From: an uncultured Coprococcus sp.
GTDB lineage: Bacteria; Bacillota; Clostridia; Lachnospirales; Lachnospiraceae
DNA length: 64,000 nt
Assembly (NCBI GenBank): GCA_934247115.1
Contig: CAKQIY010000011.1
Span: 1 to 64,000 of the forward strand
Direction: 5' to 3'
Shown here: positions 46,843 through 55,487 of the stretch, one piece after another
How the letters are laid out: every line of letters begins with the position of its first letter
How positions within the stretch are numbered: position 1 is the first letter of the stretch
Notes under the pieces: model-generated
Told to the model about the DNA's origin: nothing
The model's database searches: none
What the model saw: only the letters and a program-made list of their open reading frames with translations
Translations under genes and position numbers: made by a program

Positions 46843-47099
46843 GTGCTGACGAAAACGTAGATTACCTCCGGGAGAGCATAATAAAAAGCCTGCACGATGG
46901 TGTTGAAAATCGGTAGCGCAGACCTTCCTGCCTTGGTATTTTCTTGCTAAGTCGCAGGCCTCAACGTCCTTATCGAGGCCGGAGACGCATGCAGATAGAA
47001 AATGCCAAGGCAGGAAGAAGTCAAGCGTGATTTTCAACACCATCGTGCAGGCTTTTTGCGCTTTCCCGGATGGACACAATCCCCCGTCAGCACCTATGG
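46837..47099. repeat. 263-bp palindromic (MITE-like) element
   Basis: A near-complete inverted repeat. Outer arms 46837-46851 and 47085-47099 match 15/15 (CCATAGGTGCTGACG and its complement). Inner arms 46883-46911 and 47029-47057 match 29/29. The next arms, 46924-46944 and 46997-47017, match 20/21. A small hairpin (GGCCTC/GAGGCC) caps the centre at 46957-46980. TCCGGGA and AGC segments also pair between the outer and inner arms. No transposase is encoded. The terminal repeats and size fit a non-autonomous mobile element. Transcribed, it would fold into a rod about 100 bp long. I could not find a target-site duplication. Confidence 0.88.
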
Positions 47100-47130
47100 A
47101 CGTCCGTCCCCACCTATGGGCGTCCGGCCG
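47091..47130. repeat. 20-bp imperfect tandem repeat abutting the palindrome
   Basis: 47091-47110 and 47111-47130 share CACCTATGG-x-CGTCCG and match at 17 of 20 positions. The first copy contains the right terminal arm of the palindromic element. The second looks like a further end sequence, as if two elements had inserted or an end had been duplicated. Confidence 0.75.
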
Positions 47131-47133
47131 CCA

Positions 47134-47766
47134 TCAATTCCTCGGTGGCAGCGGAATGTAATTCCTGTCAGCCAGCTGGAACAGCTTTGGCCTGAAGTCC
47201 TCCTTGGTGAGTTCGAATATTGAGTGGGACACCAGGAAGTAGTAAGCTTCCACAGCCTGATCCACGTTAATGTTAGTGATCTCCGGGCTGTTAAGGTAAC
47301 CCTTGATGGCTACGGTGAGTCCCATGACAAGATACTTACATATAATGAGAGGAGACAGCATAGGGTTGGATGGAATCTGATCGGTGTCGAATATTTTCAG
47401 GTGTTCACTGAAGAAGTTGGTGAACTGCTCGATCATGACCTGCTCAAAGCTGTTCTGTCCAGTTGTCTCGAAAAGCTTTCTGTAAAGCTTTGCTTCATTG
47501 ATAATGTGAGTGAAAAGATACTTGATAGCCTCAAGGATCATGTTGTGTTCCAGCAGAACCTCAAGCTCCTTTGTCACCTCATTGTAAAGCATATAGTCCA
47601 TCAGTTCGTATTTGTCTTTGAAATATCTATAGAAGATAGGTCTTGATATACCCACATCCTCAGCGATCATAGTAACTGTAATTTTCTCGAATGAATGCTC
47701 ATTTACAAGCTTTTTAAAGCTTCTGATAATTTTATCCTCTGTCTTTTCTTCACTTGGATTTGGCAC
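47134..47766 (-). CDS. TetR/AcrR-family repressor
   Basis: A 210-residue regulator. The N-terminal HTH is DKIIRSFKKLVNEHSFEKIT followed by VTMIAEDVGISRPIFYRYFK (helices 2-3), with the typical YRYFKDKYEL after the recognition helix. The C-terminal ligand domain is variable. It is divergent from the MMPL transporter gene, with a 214-nt shared region containing an inverted repeat, the usual arrangement for a local repressor of an export or envelope module. The ligand is unknown. Confidence 0.93.
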   Translation of the reverse strand: MPNPSEEKTEDKIIRSFKKLVNEHSFEKITVTMIAEDVGISRPIFYRYFKDKYELMDYMLYNEVTKELEVLLEHNMILEAIKYLFTHIINEAKLYRKLFETTGQNSFEQVMIEQFTNFFSEHLKIFDTDQIPSNPMLSPLIICKYLVMGLTVAIKGYLNSPEITNINVDQAVEAYYFLVSHSIFELTKEDFRPKLFQLADRNYIPLPPRN

Positions 47767-47863
47767 TTTCCAAACCTCCTTTTTGGTCTATATATGGACA
47801 GTTTCAAGTAAATCTGTTTATCAGACGTATAGCCGGATGTTCCAATTTTGAATATGTGTTCAT

Positions 47864-47906
47864 ACGTTTGTTACAGATTACCATATTTGTAACAAAATGT
47901 AAACGT
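47864..47906. promoter_or_regulatory. Candidate TetR operator
   Basis: TTTGTTAC (47867-47874) and GTAACAAA (47889-47896) form an inverted repeat, with outer ACGTTT (47864) and AAACGT (47901-47906) extending the symmetry. It lies between the divergent TetR and MMPL genes, upstream of the MMPL promoter. Confidence 0.5.
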
Positions 47907-47923
47907 TTTCGTATTTTGGGTAG

Positions 47924-47952
47924 TTTATTAAAAAAAATTCAGGCTGTATAAT
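47924..47952 (+). promoter_or_regulatory. Promoter for the MMPL gene
   Basis: TTTATT (47924-47929), a 17-nt spacer and a perfect TATAAT (47947-47952), 29 nt before the start codon. The -35 is weak, consistent with a regulated promoter. Confidence 0.6.
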
Positions 47953-47980
47953 CCACCACAGAATAGAAAAAGGAGATGTT

Positions 47981-50104
47981 ATGGCTATGGTAAAACTAGG
48001 AGAAAAGATAGTAAGTGCGAGAGTCGTGATACTGATCCTCAGCTTCGTTCTTCTCATACCAGCTGCATACGGTTATATCAAGACCAGGGTAAACTACGAT
48101 ATTCTGTCATATCTTCCTAAGGATATCGAGACAATGGTAGGTCAGGATATACTGGTTGACCAGTTTGGTACAGGAGCCTTTTCACTGTACGTTGTAGAGG
48201 GTATGGAGGACAAAGAAGTATCCGCACTGAAATCAAAGATTGAAAATGTAGACCATGTGTCAAAGGTTATCTGGTACGACAGCTTTGCTGATCTGTCTGT
48301 TCCTAAGGATATGCTTCCTGAAAAACTGTATGACGCATTTAACAATGATGACAAGGATGCCACCATGATGGCGATCATATTTGATGATACAACTTCTGCT
48401 GATAGCACGATGGATGCTATCGAGGAGATACGAAAGATATCAGATAAGCAGTGCTTTCTCTCCGGTATGTCAGCGGTCGTTGTAGATACAAAGAAGCTGT
48501 CTGAGAAGGAAACTCCAATATATGTTCTGATAGCGGTGATCCTCAGCAGTATAATCCTTGCGATCACTATGGATTCGATCATGATACCGGTACTGTTTCT
48601 GGCAAGTATAGGTATGGCGATCGCATACAACCTGGGTTCAAATATATTTTTGGGCCAGGTATCCTACATAACAAAGGCGCTGGCTGCGGTACTTCAGCTC
48701 GGTGTGACAATGGATTACTCGATCTTCCTGTGGCATAGCTACAAGGCACAGCAGAAAGAGTATACGGATAAGAAAGAAGCTATGGCGCATGCGATCGCTG
48801 AGACTATATCATCCGTTGTGGGAAGTTCCATAACAACTGTTGCCGGATTTGTGGCACTTTGCTTCATGAGTTTTACACTCGGACTTGACCTTGGTATCGT
48901 GATGGCAAAGGGTGTTGTTTTCGGAGTTATTGCCTGCGTAACGATACTTCCATCACTCATCCTTGTGTTTGACAAGGCAATAGAAAAGACGACACACAAG
49001 GTAATACTTCCTGAGTTTAAGGGAGTAGGAAAATTCATAGCTAAGCATTACAGGATATTCCTGGTATTGTTCGTGATCATCCTGATTCCGGCAATATATG
49101 GATACAATCATACAAAGGTTTATTACAAGCTGGATTCATCACTCCCGGACAGTCTGGAGAGCGTGCAGGCCAACAAAGAGCTGGCTGAGGCGTTCAATAT
49201 GAATTCAACACATATGATACTTGTCACAAATGATCAGAGTGACAAGGACACAAGGAACATGATGTCAGATATAGAGAACATAGACGGAGTTAGGTTCTGT
49301 CTTGGACTTGACAGCATCATCGGAGCAGGTATTCCGACCAACTTTATCCCTTCTGATGTCACAGAGGCTCTCAAGAGCGATGAGTGGCAGCTGATACTCG
49401 TCGGATCAGAGTATGAGGTCGCATCGGATGAGGTCAACAACCAGTGTACCGAGATCGAGAATACTATAGATTCATATAACGAGAAAAACATGCTCGTTGG
49501 TGAGGCACCTTGTACAAAGGACCTTATCAAAATAACAGATAAGGATTTCGCCTCAGTAAGTACAGTTTCGATCGGCGCTATATTCATCATCATCCTCTGT
49601 GTATTCGGATCAATATCGCTTCCAATAGTGCTTGTTGCCGTCATAGAGTTTGCGATATTTATCAACATGGGTATTCCTTGTTTTACAGGAACTGAACTGC
49701 CTTTCATAGCATCAATAGTTATCGGTACTATCCAGCTCGGTGCGACGGTTGATTACGCCATACTGATGACCACCAAGTACAAGAGAAACAGACTGAACGG
49801 ATATAGAAAGTTTGACGCCGTGGCAACAGCATGTCAGGAATCAGTACAGTCTATAGTTGTCAGTGCACTTTCATTCTTCGCTGCAACATTTGGCGTAGGT
49901 CTTTACTCAGATATAGATATGATCAGTGCACTGTGTACACTTATGGCACGTGGAGCACTCATAAGCATGTGTGCTGTTATCCTGATGCTTCCATCAGCAC
50001 TGATGCTCTTCGATAAGATCATCATGTTCAGATACAGGAAGAACCTGATGGATGGTCCATCAGCGCAGGACAGCAACGAGGGTACTGCAGCCACTCAGGC
50101 ATAG
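47981..50104 (+). CDS. MMPL/RND-superfamily membrane transporter
   Basis: A 707-residue protein with the duplicated RND plan: span 1 (about residues 14-32), an external domain (33-180), a five-span bundle starting IYVLIAVILSSIILAITM near 178, then the same again after span 7 (YRIFLVLFVIILIPAIYGYN). GVTMDYSIFLWHSY and GATVDYAILMTTKYKRN hold the conserved Asp-Tyr pairs of the proton relay in spans 4 and 10. MMPL proteins export lipids or hydrophobic molecules. AAAGGAGA precedes the ATG. The heptad-repeat lipoprotein downstream is the likely envelope partner. Confidence 0.93.
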   Translation: MAMVKLGEKIVSARVVILILSFVLLIPAAYGYIKTRVNYDILSYLPKDIETMVGQDILVDQFGTGAFSLYVVEGMEDKEVSALKSKIENVDHVSKVIWYDSFADLSVPKDMLPEKLYDAFNNDDKDATMMAIIFDDTTSADSTMDAIEEIRKISDKQCFLSGMSAVVVDTKKLSEKETPIYVLIAVILSSIILAITMDSIMIPVLFLASIGMAIAYNLGSNIFLGQVSYITKALAAVLQLGVTMDYSIFLWHSYKAQQKEYTDKKEAMAHAIAETISSVVGSSITTVAGFVALCFMSFTLGLDLGIVMAKGVVFGVIACVTILPSLILVFDKAIEKTTHKVILPEFKGVGKFIAKHYRIFLVLFVIILIPAIYGYNHTKVYYKLDSSLPDSLESVQANKELAEAFNMNSTHMILVTNDQSDKDTRNMMSDIENIDGVRFCLGLDSIIGAGIPTNFIPSDVTEALKSDEWQLILVGSEYEVASDEVNNQCTEIENTIDSYNEKNMLVGEAPCTKDLIKITDKDFASVSTVSIGAIFIIILCVFGSISLPIVLVAVIEFAIFINMGIPCFTGTELPFIASIVIGTIQLGATVDYAILMTTKYKRNRLNGYRKFDAVATACQESVQSIVVSALSFFAATFGVGLYSDIDMISALCTLMARGALISMCAVILMLPSALMLFDKIIMFRYRKNLMDGPSAQDSNEGTAATQA

Positions 50105-50187
50105 CAGTTATAAATAGATGTAACTACGGGACCAATGGAATCCAGGGCGGATTTCTCATTTATCTTATTATGGAAAGAGGTAATAAC

Positions 50188-52515
50188 ATGATTAAGTGGA
50201 AGAAATATATATGCGTGGCATTATCGGCAGCCATGATGGCAAGCCTTGTTACAGGCTGTGGTGATGTATCCAGTGATGATTCAGTACAGGCTGAGACAGA
50301 GGCAACTACAGAGAGCGAGTCAGATACACTTCAGGATGCACTTACATCCCAGATATCCAAGGATGATGCATCAGATGCAGACAAGGAAGAGACAGTATAT
50401 GTCCTTGCCGATGCCAATGGAAATACAAACGATGTGACTGTCAGCACATGGCTCAAGAATGCTGATGGGGCAGAAGGACTTAACGACAAGACTAATCTCA
50501 CAGACATACAGAATGTGAAGGGCTATGAGGAATACAAGGACAATGGTGATGGAACTATAACATGGGCGGCAAATGGTTCTGATATCTACTATCAGGGCAA
50601 GTCAAATGAGGATCTACCGGTTGATGTGAAGATCACATACAAGCTGGATGGTGAGGAGATAGAGCCTTCAGAGCTGGCAGGCAAGAGCGGTAAGGTCACC
50701 ATCAGATTTGACTACACCAACAAGACCAAGCAGACAGTCACAGTGGATGGCAAGAACAGTGAGGTTATATCACCATTTGTAATGCTCTCAGGAATGATTC
50801 TCCCTGTTGATAAGTTCTCAAATGTACAGGTTGAGAATGGTAAGGTCATCTCAGAGGGAAGCAATCAGATAGTTGTGGGATATGCAGTTCCAGGCTTCAA
50901 GCAGTGCCTGCAGGACGGAATAAATGACAGCAAGATAGAGACAGCTCTTGACAATATAGATGTACCTGATTATGTAGAGGTTACAGCTGATGTGACAGAC
51001 TTTGAGCTGGCCATGACCATGACAGTTGCGGCAAGCGATCTTCTGGGAACAAGCGCAGAGGATGCAATAGATGAGGTAAAGGATAAGGCTGATGTGAGCT
51101 CACTTACAGACAGCGTAGATAAACTTGCGGATTCAGCAGATCAGCTGGAGGAGGGCTCAGGTAAGATCACAAATGGTCTGGAGACTCTGAAGGATGGAAC
51201 ATATTCGCTTTCGGATGGAGCAGCCACACTTGCTGATGGAGCAGCATCGCTTGAGACATACACAAGCCAGCTTGCAGACGGAACATCCAAGATATCGACA
51301 GCCATGGGCAGCCTGGATGAAGGAATCAAGTCGATCAAGAGCGGTTCATCAGCACTGAATGATGGAGCCAAGACACTTGCTGCGGGAGCCAAGACACTGG
51401 ACACAAGCGTGGGAACACTCAAGAAGGGTGCTGAGGATCTGAACAGCGGTGCAAATACTCTTCTGGCTGGCTTCGAGGGCAGCGATTCGGCAGCTGGAGT
51501 AAAGAAAGGTGCAAGCAGTCTTGCAACAGGTGTAAAGACGCTTTATGACAGCTCCAAATCACTTGCATCAGGCGCATCATCACTGAACACAGGAATAGGA
51601 ACTCTGGTCAATAAACTTTCCAATCTATCTGCACAGGCAGAACAGGATGTATATGCACAGGCAGGCGTTGAGAATGCATCACAGATACAGGCTCTTATGG
51701 ATCAGATATCACCTGCTCTTGCAATGGGTAAGGCAACACTTGATGCGGCACAGGGTGAGGGAACATATGACACAATGCTGGCAAATTACACATCACTTGC
51801 ACAGGCTCAGGGTGCTCTCAATGCTATAGAGAAGATAAAGGCAACATTGGACTCAGATGAGCAAAAGGCAAGTATCGCGCAGCTTACAACTGGTGCATCA
51901 CAGCTTGAAGATGGTGCATCAGCTATGTCTGATGGTCTTAAGAGTGCATCGGCAGGAGCTGCATCACTCTCAGGTGGAATAGACCAGATGTATGCAGGAA
52001 CGAAGACTCTTGCAAGTGGAACAAAGTCACTTGCAGAAGGTGCAGGAGAGCTCAAGAAGGGCTCAAAGAGTCTCAGCGATGGAGCGGCAACAATATCAAC
52101 AAATATGAATACACTGTATCAGGGAAGTTTAACACTGGCAAACGGAAGCAGCCAGTTAAAGACAGCAGCAGGAACACTAGATTCAAGTGCCGGACAGATC
52201 GCAGCTGGTGCCAAGACACTTAGCAATGGAGCAGCAAAGCTCAACAGTGGAAGCAAGACTCTTGACAGTGGCGCGGAGGAGCTCGTGACAGGATCCAAGA
52301 CCCTCAGTGATGGAATGAAGCAGTTCAATGAAGAGGGTATCAAGAAAATCACCAAACTGTTCGCGGGCAACTACCAGGCAGATATTGATTACATCGAGGC
52401 TCTGTTCTCTGAGGATACAACATACACAAGCTTCGGTGGAGCACTGGATGGCACAAAGAGCACAGTCAAGTTCATATATGAAACAGGCGCAATCAAATCT
52501 GATACAGAAAAATAA
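50188..52515 (+). CDS. Lipoprotein with Leu-x-x-Gly heptad repeats (YhgE-like)
   Basis: A 775-residue secreted lipoprotein: basic MIKWKKYICVALSAAM start, lipobox LVTGC with Cys near 24, an acidic Ser/Thr-rich linker, a beta-rich domain (about 70-290), then a long helical region (about 300-720) made of heptads of the type x-x-x-L-x-x-G (for example LKDGTYSLSDGAATLADG). These repeats occur in YhgE/Pip-like envelope proteins, but the membrane spans of YhgE are absent; the MMPL protein upstream may supply them. GAGG at 50177-50180 favours the ATG at 50188 over an in-frame ATG at 50170. Confidence 0.88.
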   Translation: MIKWKKYICVALSAAMMASLVTGCGDVSSDDSVQAETEATTESESDTLQDALTSQISKDDASDADKEETVYVLADANGNTNDVTVSTWLKNADGAEGLNDKTNLTDIQNVKGYEEYKDNGDGTITWAANGSDIYYQGKSNEDLPVDVKITYKLDGEEIEPSELAGKSGKVTIRFDYTNKTKQTVTVDGKNSEVISPFVMLSGMILPVDKFSNVQVENGKVISEGSNQIVVGYAVPGFKQCLQDGINDSKIETALDNIDVPDYVEVTADVTDFELAMTMTVAASDLLGTSAEDAIDEVKDKADVSSLTDSVDKLADSADQLEEGSGKITNGLETLKDGTYSLSDGAATLADGAASLETYTSQLADGTSKISTAMGSLDEGIKSIKSGSSALNDGAKTLAAGAKTLDTSVGTLKKGAEDLNSGANTLLAGFEGSDSAAGVKKGASSLATGVKTLYDSSKSLASGASSLNTGIGTLVNKLSNLSAQAEQDVYAQAGVENASQIQALMDQISPALAMGKATLDAAQGEGTYDTMLANYTSLAQAQGALNAIEKIKATLDSDEQKASIAQLTTGASQLEDGASAMSDGLKSASAGAASLSGGIDQMYAGTKTLASGTKSLAEGAGELKKGSKSLSDGAATISTNMNTLYQGSLTLANGSSQLKTAAGTLDSSAGQIAAGAKTLSNGAAKLNSGSKTLDSGAEELVTGSKTLSDGMKQFNEEGIKKITKLFAGNYQADIDYIEALFSEDTTYTSFGGALDGTKSTVKFIYETGAIKSDTEK

Positions 52516-52532
52516 ATGAAAAAATAAACCAA

Positions 52533-52570
52533 AATGCCTGTTTTAAAGGCGTAAAACAGGCATATATTTA
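52533..52570 (+). terminator. Hairpin after the lipoprotein gene
   Basis: ATGCCTGTTTTA pairs with TAAAACAGGCAT around a 6-nt loop. The tail is AT-rich (ATATTTATT) rather than pure T. Confidence 0.7.
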
Positions 52571-52585
52571 TTGTAAATCTTCGTG

Positions 52586-52614
52586 TTGACTTTACTGTAG
52601 CCTTAGGTTATAGT
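52586..52614 (+). promoter_or_regulatory. SigA promoter for acpP
   Basis: TTGACT (52586-52591), a 17-nt spacer and TATAGT (52609-52614), about 55 nt before acpP. Confidence 0.75.
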
Positions 52615-52669
52615 ATAAGCGTCCGTGAGGATAATGGTAACATTTACTATAGTTTAGGAGGATTAGAAC

Positions 52670-52903
52670 ATGTTTGATAAGGTTAAGGCAATATTCGAGG
52701 AGCAGTTAGGCGTTTCACAGGATGAGATGAAGCTTGACACAAACTTCAAGGATGATCTTGGTGTTGATTCACTTGATCTTTATGAGATCGTTATGAAGCT
52801 TGAGGATGAGTTCGATGTTGAGATCCCTGCTGAGGAGCTTGATGATGTAGCTACATTTGAGGATGTACTTAACTACCTTAAGAGCAAGGGTGTTGAGGAG
52901 TAA
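52670..52903 (+). CDS. acpP: Acyl carrier protein
   Basis: A 77-residue acidic helical protein. The 4'-phosphopantetheine attachment site is DDLGVDSLDLYEIVMKLEDE, with Ser near 34. It carries growing acyl chains in type II fatty acid synthesis. AGGAGG sits upstream of the ATG. It is the first fab gene of the cluster, with its own promoter and terminator, so it can be expressed at a higher level than fabD-fabG. Confidence 0.97.
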   Translation: MFDKVKAIFEEQLGVSQDEMKLDTNFKDDLGVDSLDLYEIVMKLEDEFDVEIPAEELDDVATFEDVLNYLKSKGVEE

Positions 52904-52950
52904 TATTGCTAACTGAACAGATTGGACTGTTTTGAATACATTTGTTATTC

Positions 52951-53026
52951 AAAGTTGTCATGTATCGGACATGACATAACTTTGGTAGCCAGCCAGGACA
53001 TGAGTCCTGACTGACCATCCAAGGTT
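52951..53026 (+). promoter_or_regulatory. Mutually exclusive RNA hairpins downstream of acpP
   Basis: Hairpin 1 pairs AAAGTTGTCATGT (52951-52963) with ACATGAC and AACTTT (52969-52983). Hairpin 2 pairs AACTTTGG (52978-52985) and CCAGGAC with GTCCTG and CCAAGGTT (53019-53026). AACTTT belongs to both, so the two cannot fully form together. The terminator at 53054 follows. This resembles the layout of an attenuator or riboswitch, but I recognise no ligand-binding core. The 415-nt gap 52904-53318 otherwise holds the terminator, an inverted repeat and the fabD promoter. Confidence 0.5.
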
Positions 53027-53053
53027 ATATATATTATATGAGAGTTGATTTGC

Positions 53054-53098
53054 AGCAGATGCTTTGAGCCACGTGGCTTGATGGCATGTGCTTTTTTT
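53054..53098 (+). terminator. Intrinsic terminator after acpP
   Basis: AGCAGATGC pairs with GCATGTGCT (one mismatch), enclosing a GAGCCACGTGGCTTG inner palindrome, and seven Ts follow. Confidence 0.88.
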
Positions 53099-53153
53099 GT
53101 GCGTTAATACACCGCCAAGCGCGCCCACCTGTCGCACACTTGAATTAACGCAC
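53099..53153. repeat. Inverted repeat between acpP and fabD
   Basis: GTGCGTTAAT (53099-53108) and ATTAACGCAC (53144-53153) are perfect inverted copies flanking a GC-rich 35-nt centre that is unlike the AT-rich surroundings. It could be a protein-binding site or a small palindromic insertion. Confidence 0.55.
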
Positions 53154-53165
53154 AGATATCTCCGC

Positions 53166-53194
53166 TTGCGATTTGCTGAGCCCTGTTCTATAAT
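53166..53194 (+). promoter_or_regulatory. SigA promoter for fabD-fabG
   Basis: TTGCGA (53166-53171), a 17-nt spacer and a perfect TATAAT (53189-53194). The leader to the fabD ATG is about 120 nt. Confidence 0.75.
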
Positions 53195-53318
53195 AGGGGA
53201 TGGCTGACCTGTATTCTGAATATGTCATGACAAAAAGGCTGGTGCAATTCAGGACAGGCAGATCGCGATGATGTACGAATGTAAATCAATTACAAATATA
53301 ATAAAGGCGGTAAAAGAA

Positions 53319-54242
53319 ATGGGTAAGACAGCAGTTATATTCCCAGGTCAGGGCGCACAGTATGTGGGTATGGCCAAGGACTTCTATGACAGTTTTGATG
53401 ACAGTAAGAAGGTATTCGACGAGGCAGATGACGTTCTGGATATAGAGCTCAAGAAGATCTGTTTCGAGGAGAATGACGACATCAACAAGACAGAGTACAC
53501 ACAGCCAGCCATGGTTGCTGCAGAGGTTGCCATATATGAGCACCTGAAGAACACGGGCCTCAAGGCTGATATATTTGCAGGCCTCTCACTTGGAGAGTAC
53601 AGCGCGCTTGTTGCAGCAGGAGCCATGACTCTCACTGACGGCATCAAGACAGTTAGAAGAAGAGGCATCCTCATGCAGAACGAAGTACCTCTCGGAATGG
53701 GCGGAATGGCAGCAGTTATAGCTATGGACGCTGATAAAATTGCAGAGATATGTGAGAACACACCTGGCAAAGTTCAGATAGCCAACTACAACTGTCCTGG
53801 ACAGATCGTTATATCAGGTGAGGCAGAGGCTGTTAAGGCAGCATCAGCAGCACTTGCAGAGGCTGGAGCCAAGAGAGTTATCCCACTCAACGTAAGTGGT
53901 CCTTTCCATTCACAGATGCTCGTGCCTGCAGGAGAGAAGCTTTACGACTTCCTTCAGGACATTGATGTTGCAGAAGGATTTGCACCATATTATTGCAATG
54001 CAGATGCAGAGGAGATCACAGACGCAGCCAAGGTTAAGGAGCTTCTGAAGAGACAGGTGTACTCATCAGTAAGATGGCAGCAGACAATAGAGAACATGAT
54101 AGCTGACGGCGTTGACACATTTATCGAGGTTGGCCCGGGCAAGACTCTCACAGGCTTCATGAAGAAGATCAACAGAGAGGTAAAGAGCATAAATATTGCA
54201 ACTATAGACGATTTAGCGAAATTGGAGGAACTGAATGCTTAA
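53319..54242 (+). CDS. fabD: Malonyl-CoA:ACP transacylase
   Basis: FabD (EC 2.3.1.39) loads malonate from CoA onto ACP. The family N-terminus is KTAVIFPGQGAQYVGM. The nucleophile elbow AGLSLGEYSALVA places the catalytic Ser near 90, and SGPFHSQML near 195 supplies the catalytic His. The ATG at 53319 gives the normal 307 residues. An upstream ATG at 53268 would add 17 residues not seen in the family and has a poorer ribosome site. It overlaps fabG by 8 nt. In related genomes fabK usually lies between acpP and fabD; it is not here. Confidence 0.96.
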   Translation: MGKTAVIFPGQGAQYVGMAKDFYDSFDDSKKVFDEADDVLDIELKKICFEENDDINKTEYTQPAMVAAEVAIYEHLKNTGLKADIFAGLSLGEYSALVAAGAMTLTDGIKTVRRRGILMQNEVPLGMGGMAAVIAMDADKIAEICENTPGKVQIANYNCPGQIVISGEAEAVKAASAALAEAGAKRVIPLNVSGPFHSQMLVPAGEKLYDFLQDIDVAEGFAPYYCNADAEEITDAAKVKELLKRQVYSSVRWQQTIENMIADGVDTFIEVGPGKTLTGFMKKINREVKSINIATIDDLAKLEELNA

Positions 54243-54975
54243 GGACAAGGTAGCAGTGGTAACAGGTGCCGGAAGAGGTATCGGACGTGAGATAGCAAAG
54301 ACATTTGCCGGATACGGCGCAAAGGTAGTAGTAAACTTCAACGGCTCAGAGGAGCGCGCGAACAGCTTGGTCGAGGAGATCAAGGCAGCAGGCGGAGAGG
54401 CAGTGGCATTCAAGGCAAATGTTGCAGATTTTACTGAGGCAGAGGCTCTCATGAAGTTTGCGGCTGCTACATACGGAAGAATAGATATCCTCGTGAACAA
54501 TGCGGGGATCACAAGAGATAATCTTGTACTCGGCATGAAGGAGGCTGACTTTGATGATGTTATCAATATCAACCTCAAGGGCACATTCAACTGTATCAAG
54601 CATGTGTACAGAACCATGATGAAGCAGAAGTATGGACGTATCATCAATATGTCATCAGTAGTCGGAGTAGAGGGAAATGCAGGCCAGGTAAACTATGCAG
54701 CATCCAAGGCTGGCGTGATCGGCATCACCAAGTCTATTGCGAAAGAACTTGGAAGCCGTGGAATCACAGCAAATGCAATTGCTCCGGGATTTATCAAGAC
54801 AGATATGACAGACGCGCTCTCAGACAAGGCAAAGGAGGCTATGCTTGACCATATCACAGTCAAGAGACTTGGTGAAGTATCAGACATCGCTGAGACAGCA
54901 GCATTCCTTGCTTCAGACAAGGCATCATACATAACAGGTCAGGTCATCAAGGTAGATGGTGGAATGAGTCTGTAA
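54235..54975 (+). CDS. fabG: 3-oxoacyl-ACP reductase
   Basis: FabG (EC 1.1.1.100) is the NADPH-dependent ketoreductase of fatty acid elongation. The 246-residue short-chain dehydrogenase has VVTGAGRGIGREIAKTF (residues 8-24), NNAG near 88, SSVVGVEGNAGQVNYAASK with the catalytic Ser and Tyr154/Lys158, and the typical end ITGQVIKVDGGMSL. It starts within the last codons of fabD, so the two are coupled. A strong terminator closes the transcript. Confidence 0.97.
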   Translation: MLKDKVAVVTGAGRGIGREIAKTFAGYGAKVVVNFNGSEERANSLVEEIKAAGGEAVAFKANVADFTEAEALMKFAAATYGRIDILVNNAGITRDNLVLGMKEADFDDVININLKGTFNCIKHVYRTMMKQKYGRIINMSSVVGVEGNAGQVNYAASKAGVIGITKSIAKELGSRGITANAIAPGFIKTDMTDALSDKAKEAMLDHITVKRLGEVSDIAETAAFLASDKASYITGQVIKVDGGMSL

Positions 54976-54994
54976 GTGGCAGTCAGATATATGA

Positions 54995-55042
54995 ATACAA
55001 AACAGGGTATTGCGATGATCGTCGCAATACCCTGTTTTGTAT
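54995..55042. terminator. Bidirectional intrinsic terminator
   Basis: ATACAAAACAGGGTATTGCGA pairs perfectly with its complement ending at 55042 around a 6-nt centre. The A-rich left arm and T-rich right arm let it work for both fabG and the convergent XRE gene. Confidence 0.93.
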
Positions 55043-55085
55043 ATTGTGCAACATAAAACTATGTGCTGATTCAAACTATGCCTGA

Positions 55086-55379
55086 TCACTTTTGGTTCAG
55101 TCTGGAAAATTCCTTGGCAATTCCAAGAAGCTGGGCGTGCTGGTGTTCAGTTAGTTGAGTTGTGTCGATGTACTTGGCACCCGATCCGTCGCCCTTCAGC
55201 AGATAATCTGTAGAGCAGTTGAAATATTCTGCTATGCGCAGAATCATGTTCACAGATGGATCGATGGAGTTGTTCTCCCAGTTGCTGATGGTCTGGAATG
55301 CGACTGACAGCTCTCCTGCAAGCTCTTTCTGTGTCATCTTGTTGGCGGTGCGCAGTGTTCTTAATTGTTCGCCTATCAT
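55086..55379 (-). CDS. XRE-family HTH regulator
   Basis: A 97-residue protein with an N-terminal lambda-repressor-type HTH (EQLRTLRTANKMTQKELAGE then SVAFQTISNWENNSIDPSVN), a linker with FNCSTDYLLKGDG, and a short helical tail (AQLLGIAKEFSRLNQ). It sits between fabG and fabF on the opposite strand and is divergent from fabF across 355 nt. Local control of fatty acid genes is possible, but this is inference from position. Confidence 0.9.
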   Translation of the reverse strand: MIGEQLRTLRTANKMTQKELAGELSVAFQTISNWENNSIDPSVNMILRIAEYFNCSTDYLLKGDGSGAKYIDTTQLTEHQHAQLLGIAKEFSRLNQK

Positions 55380-55487
55380 AAAATCAGAGCTCCTTAAAAA
55401 GAAAACGTAATAACCCTCATTATTAATACTAGCTGAATAGTATTTTATTTACAAAAGATAAAACTATGTTTATGATAGAACGTTAAT

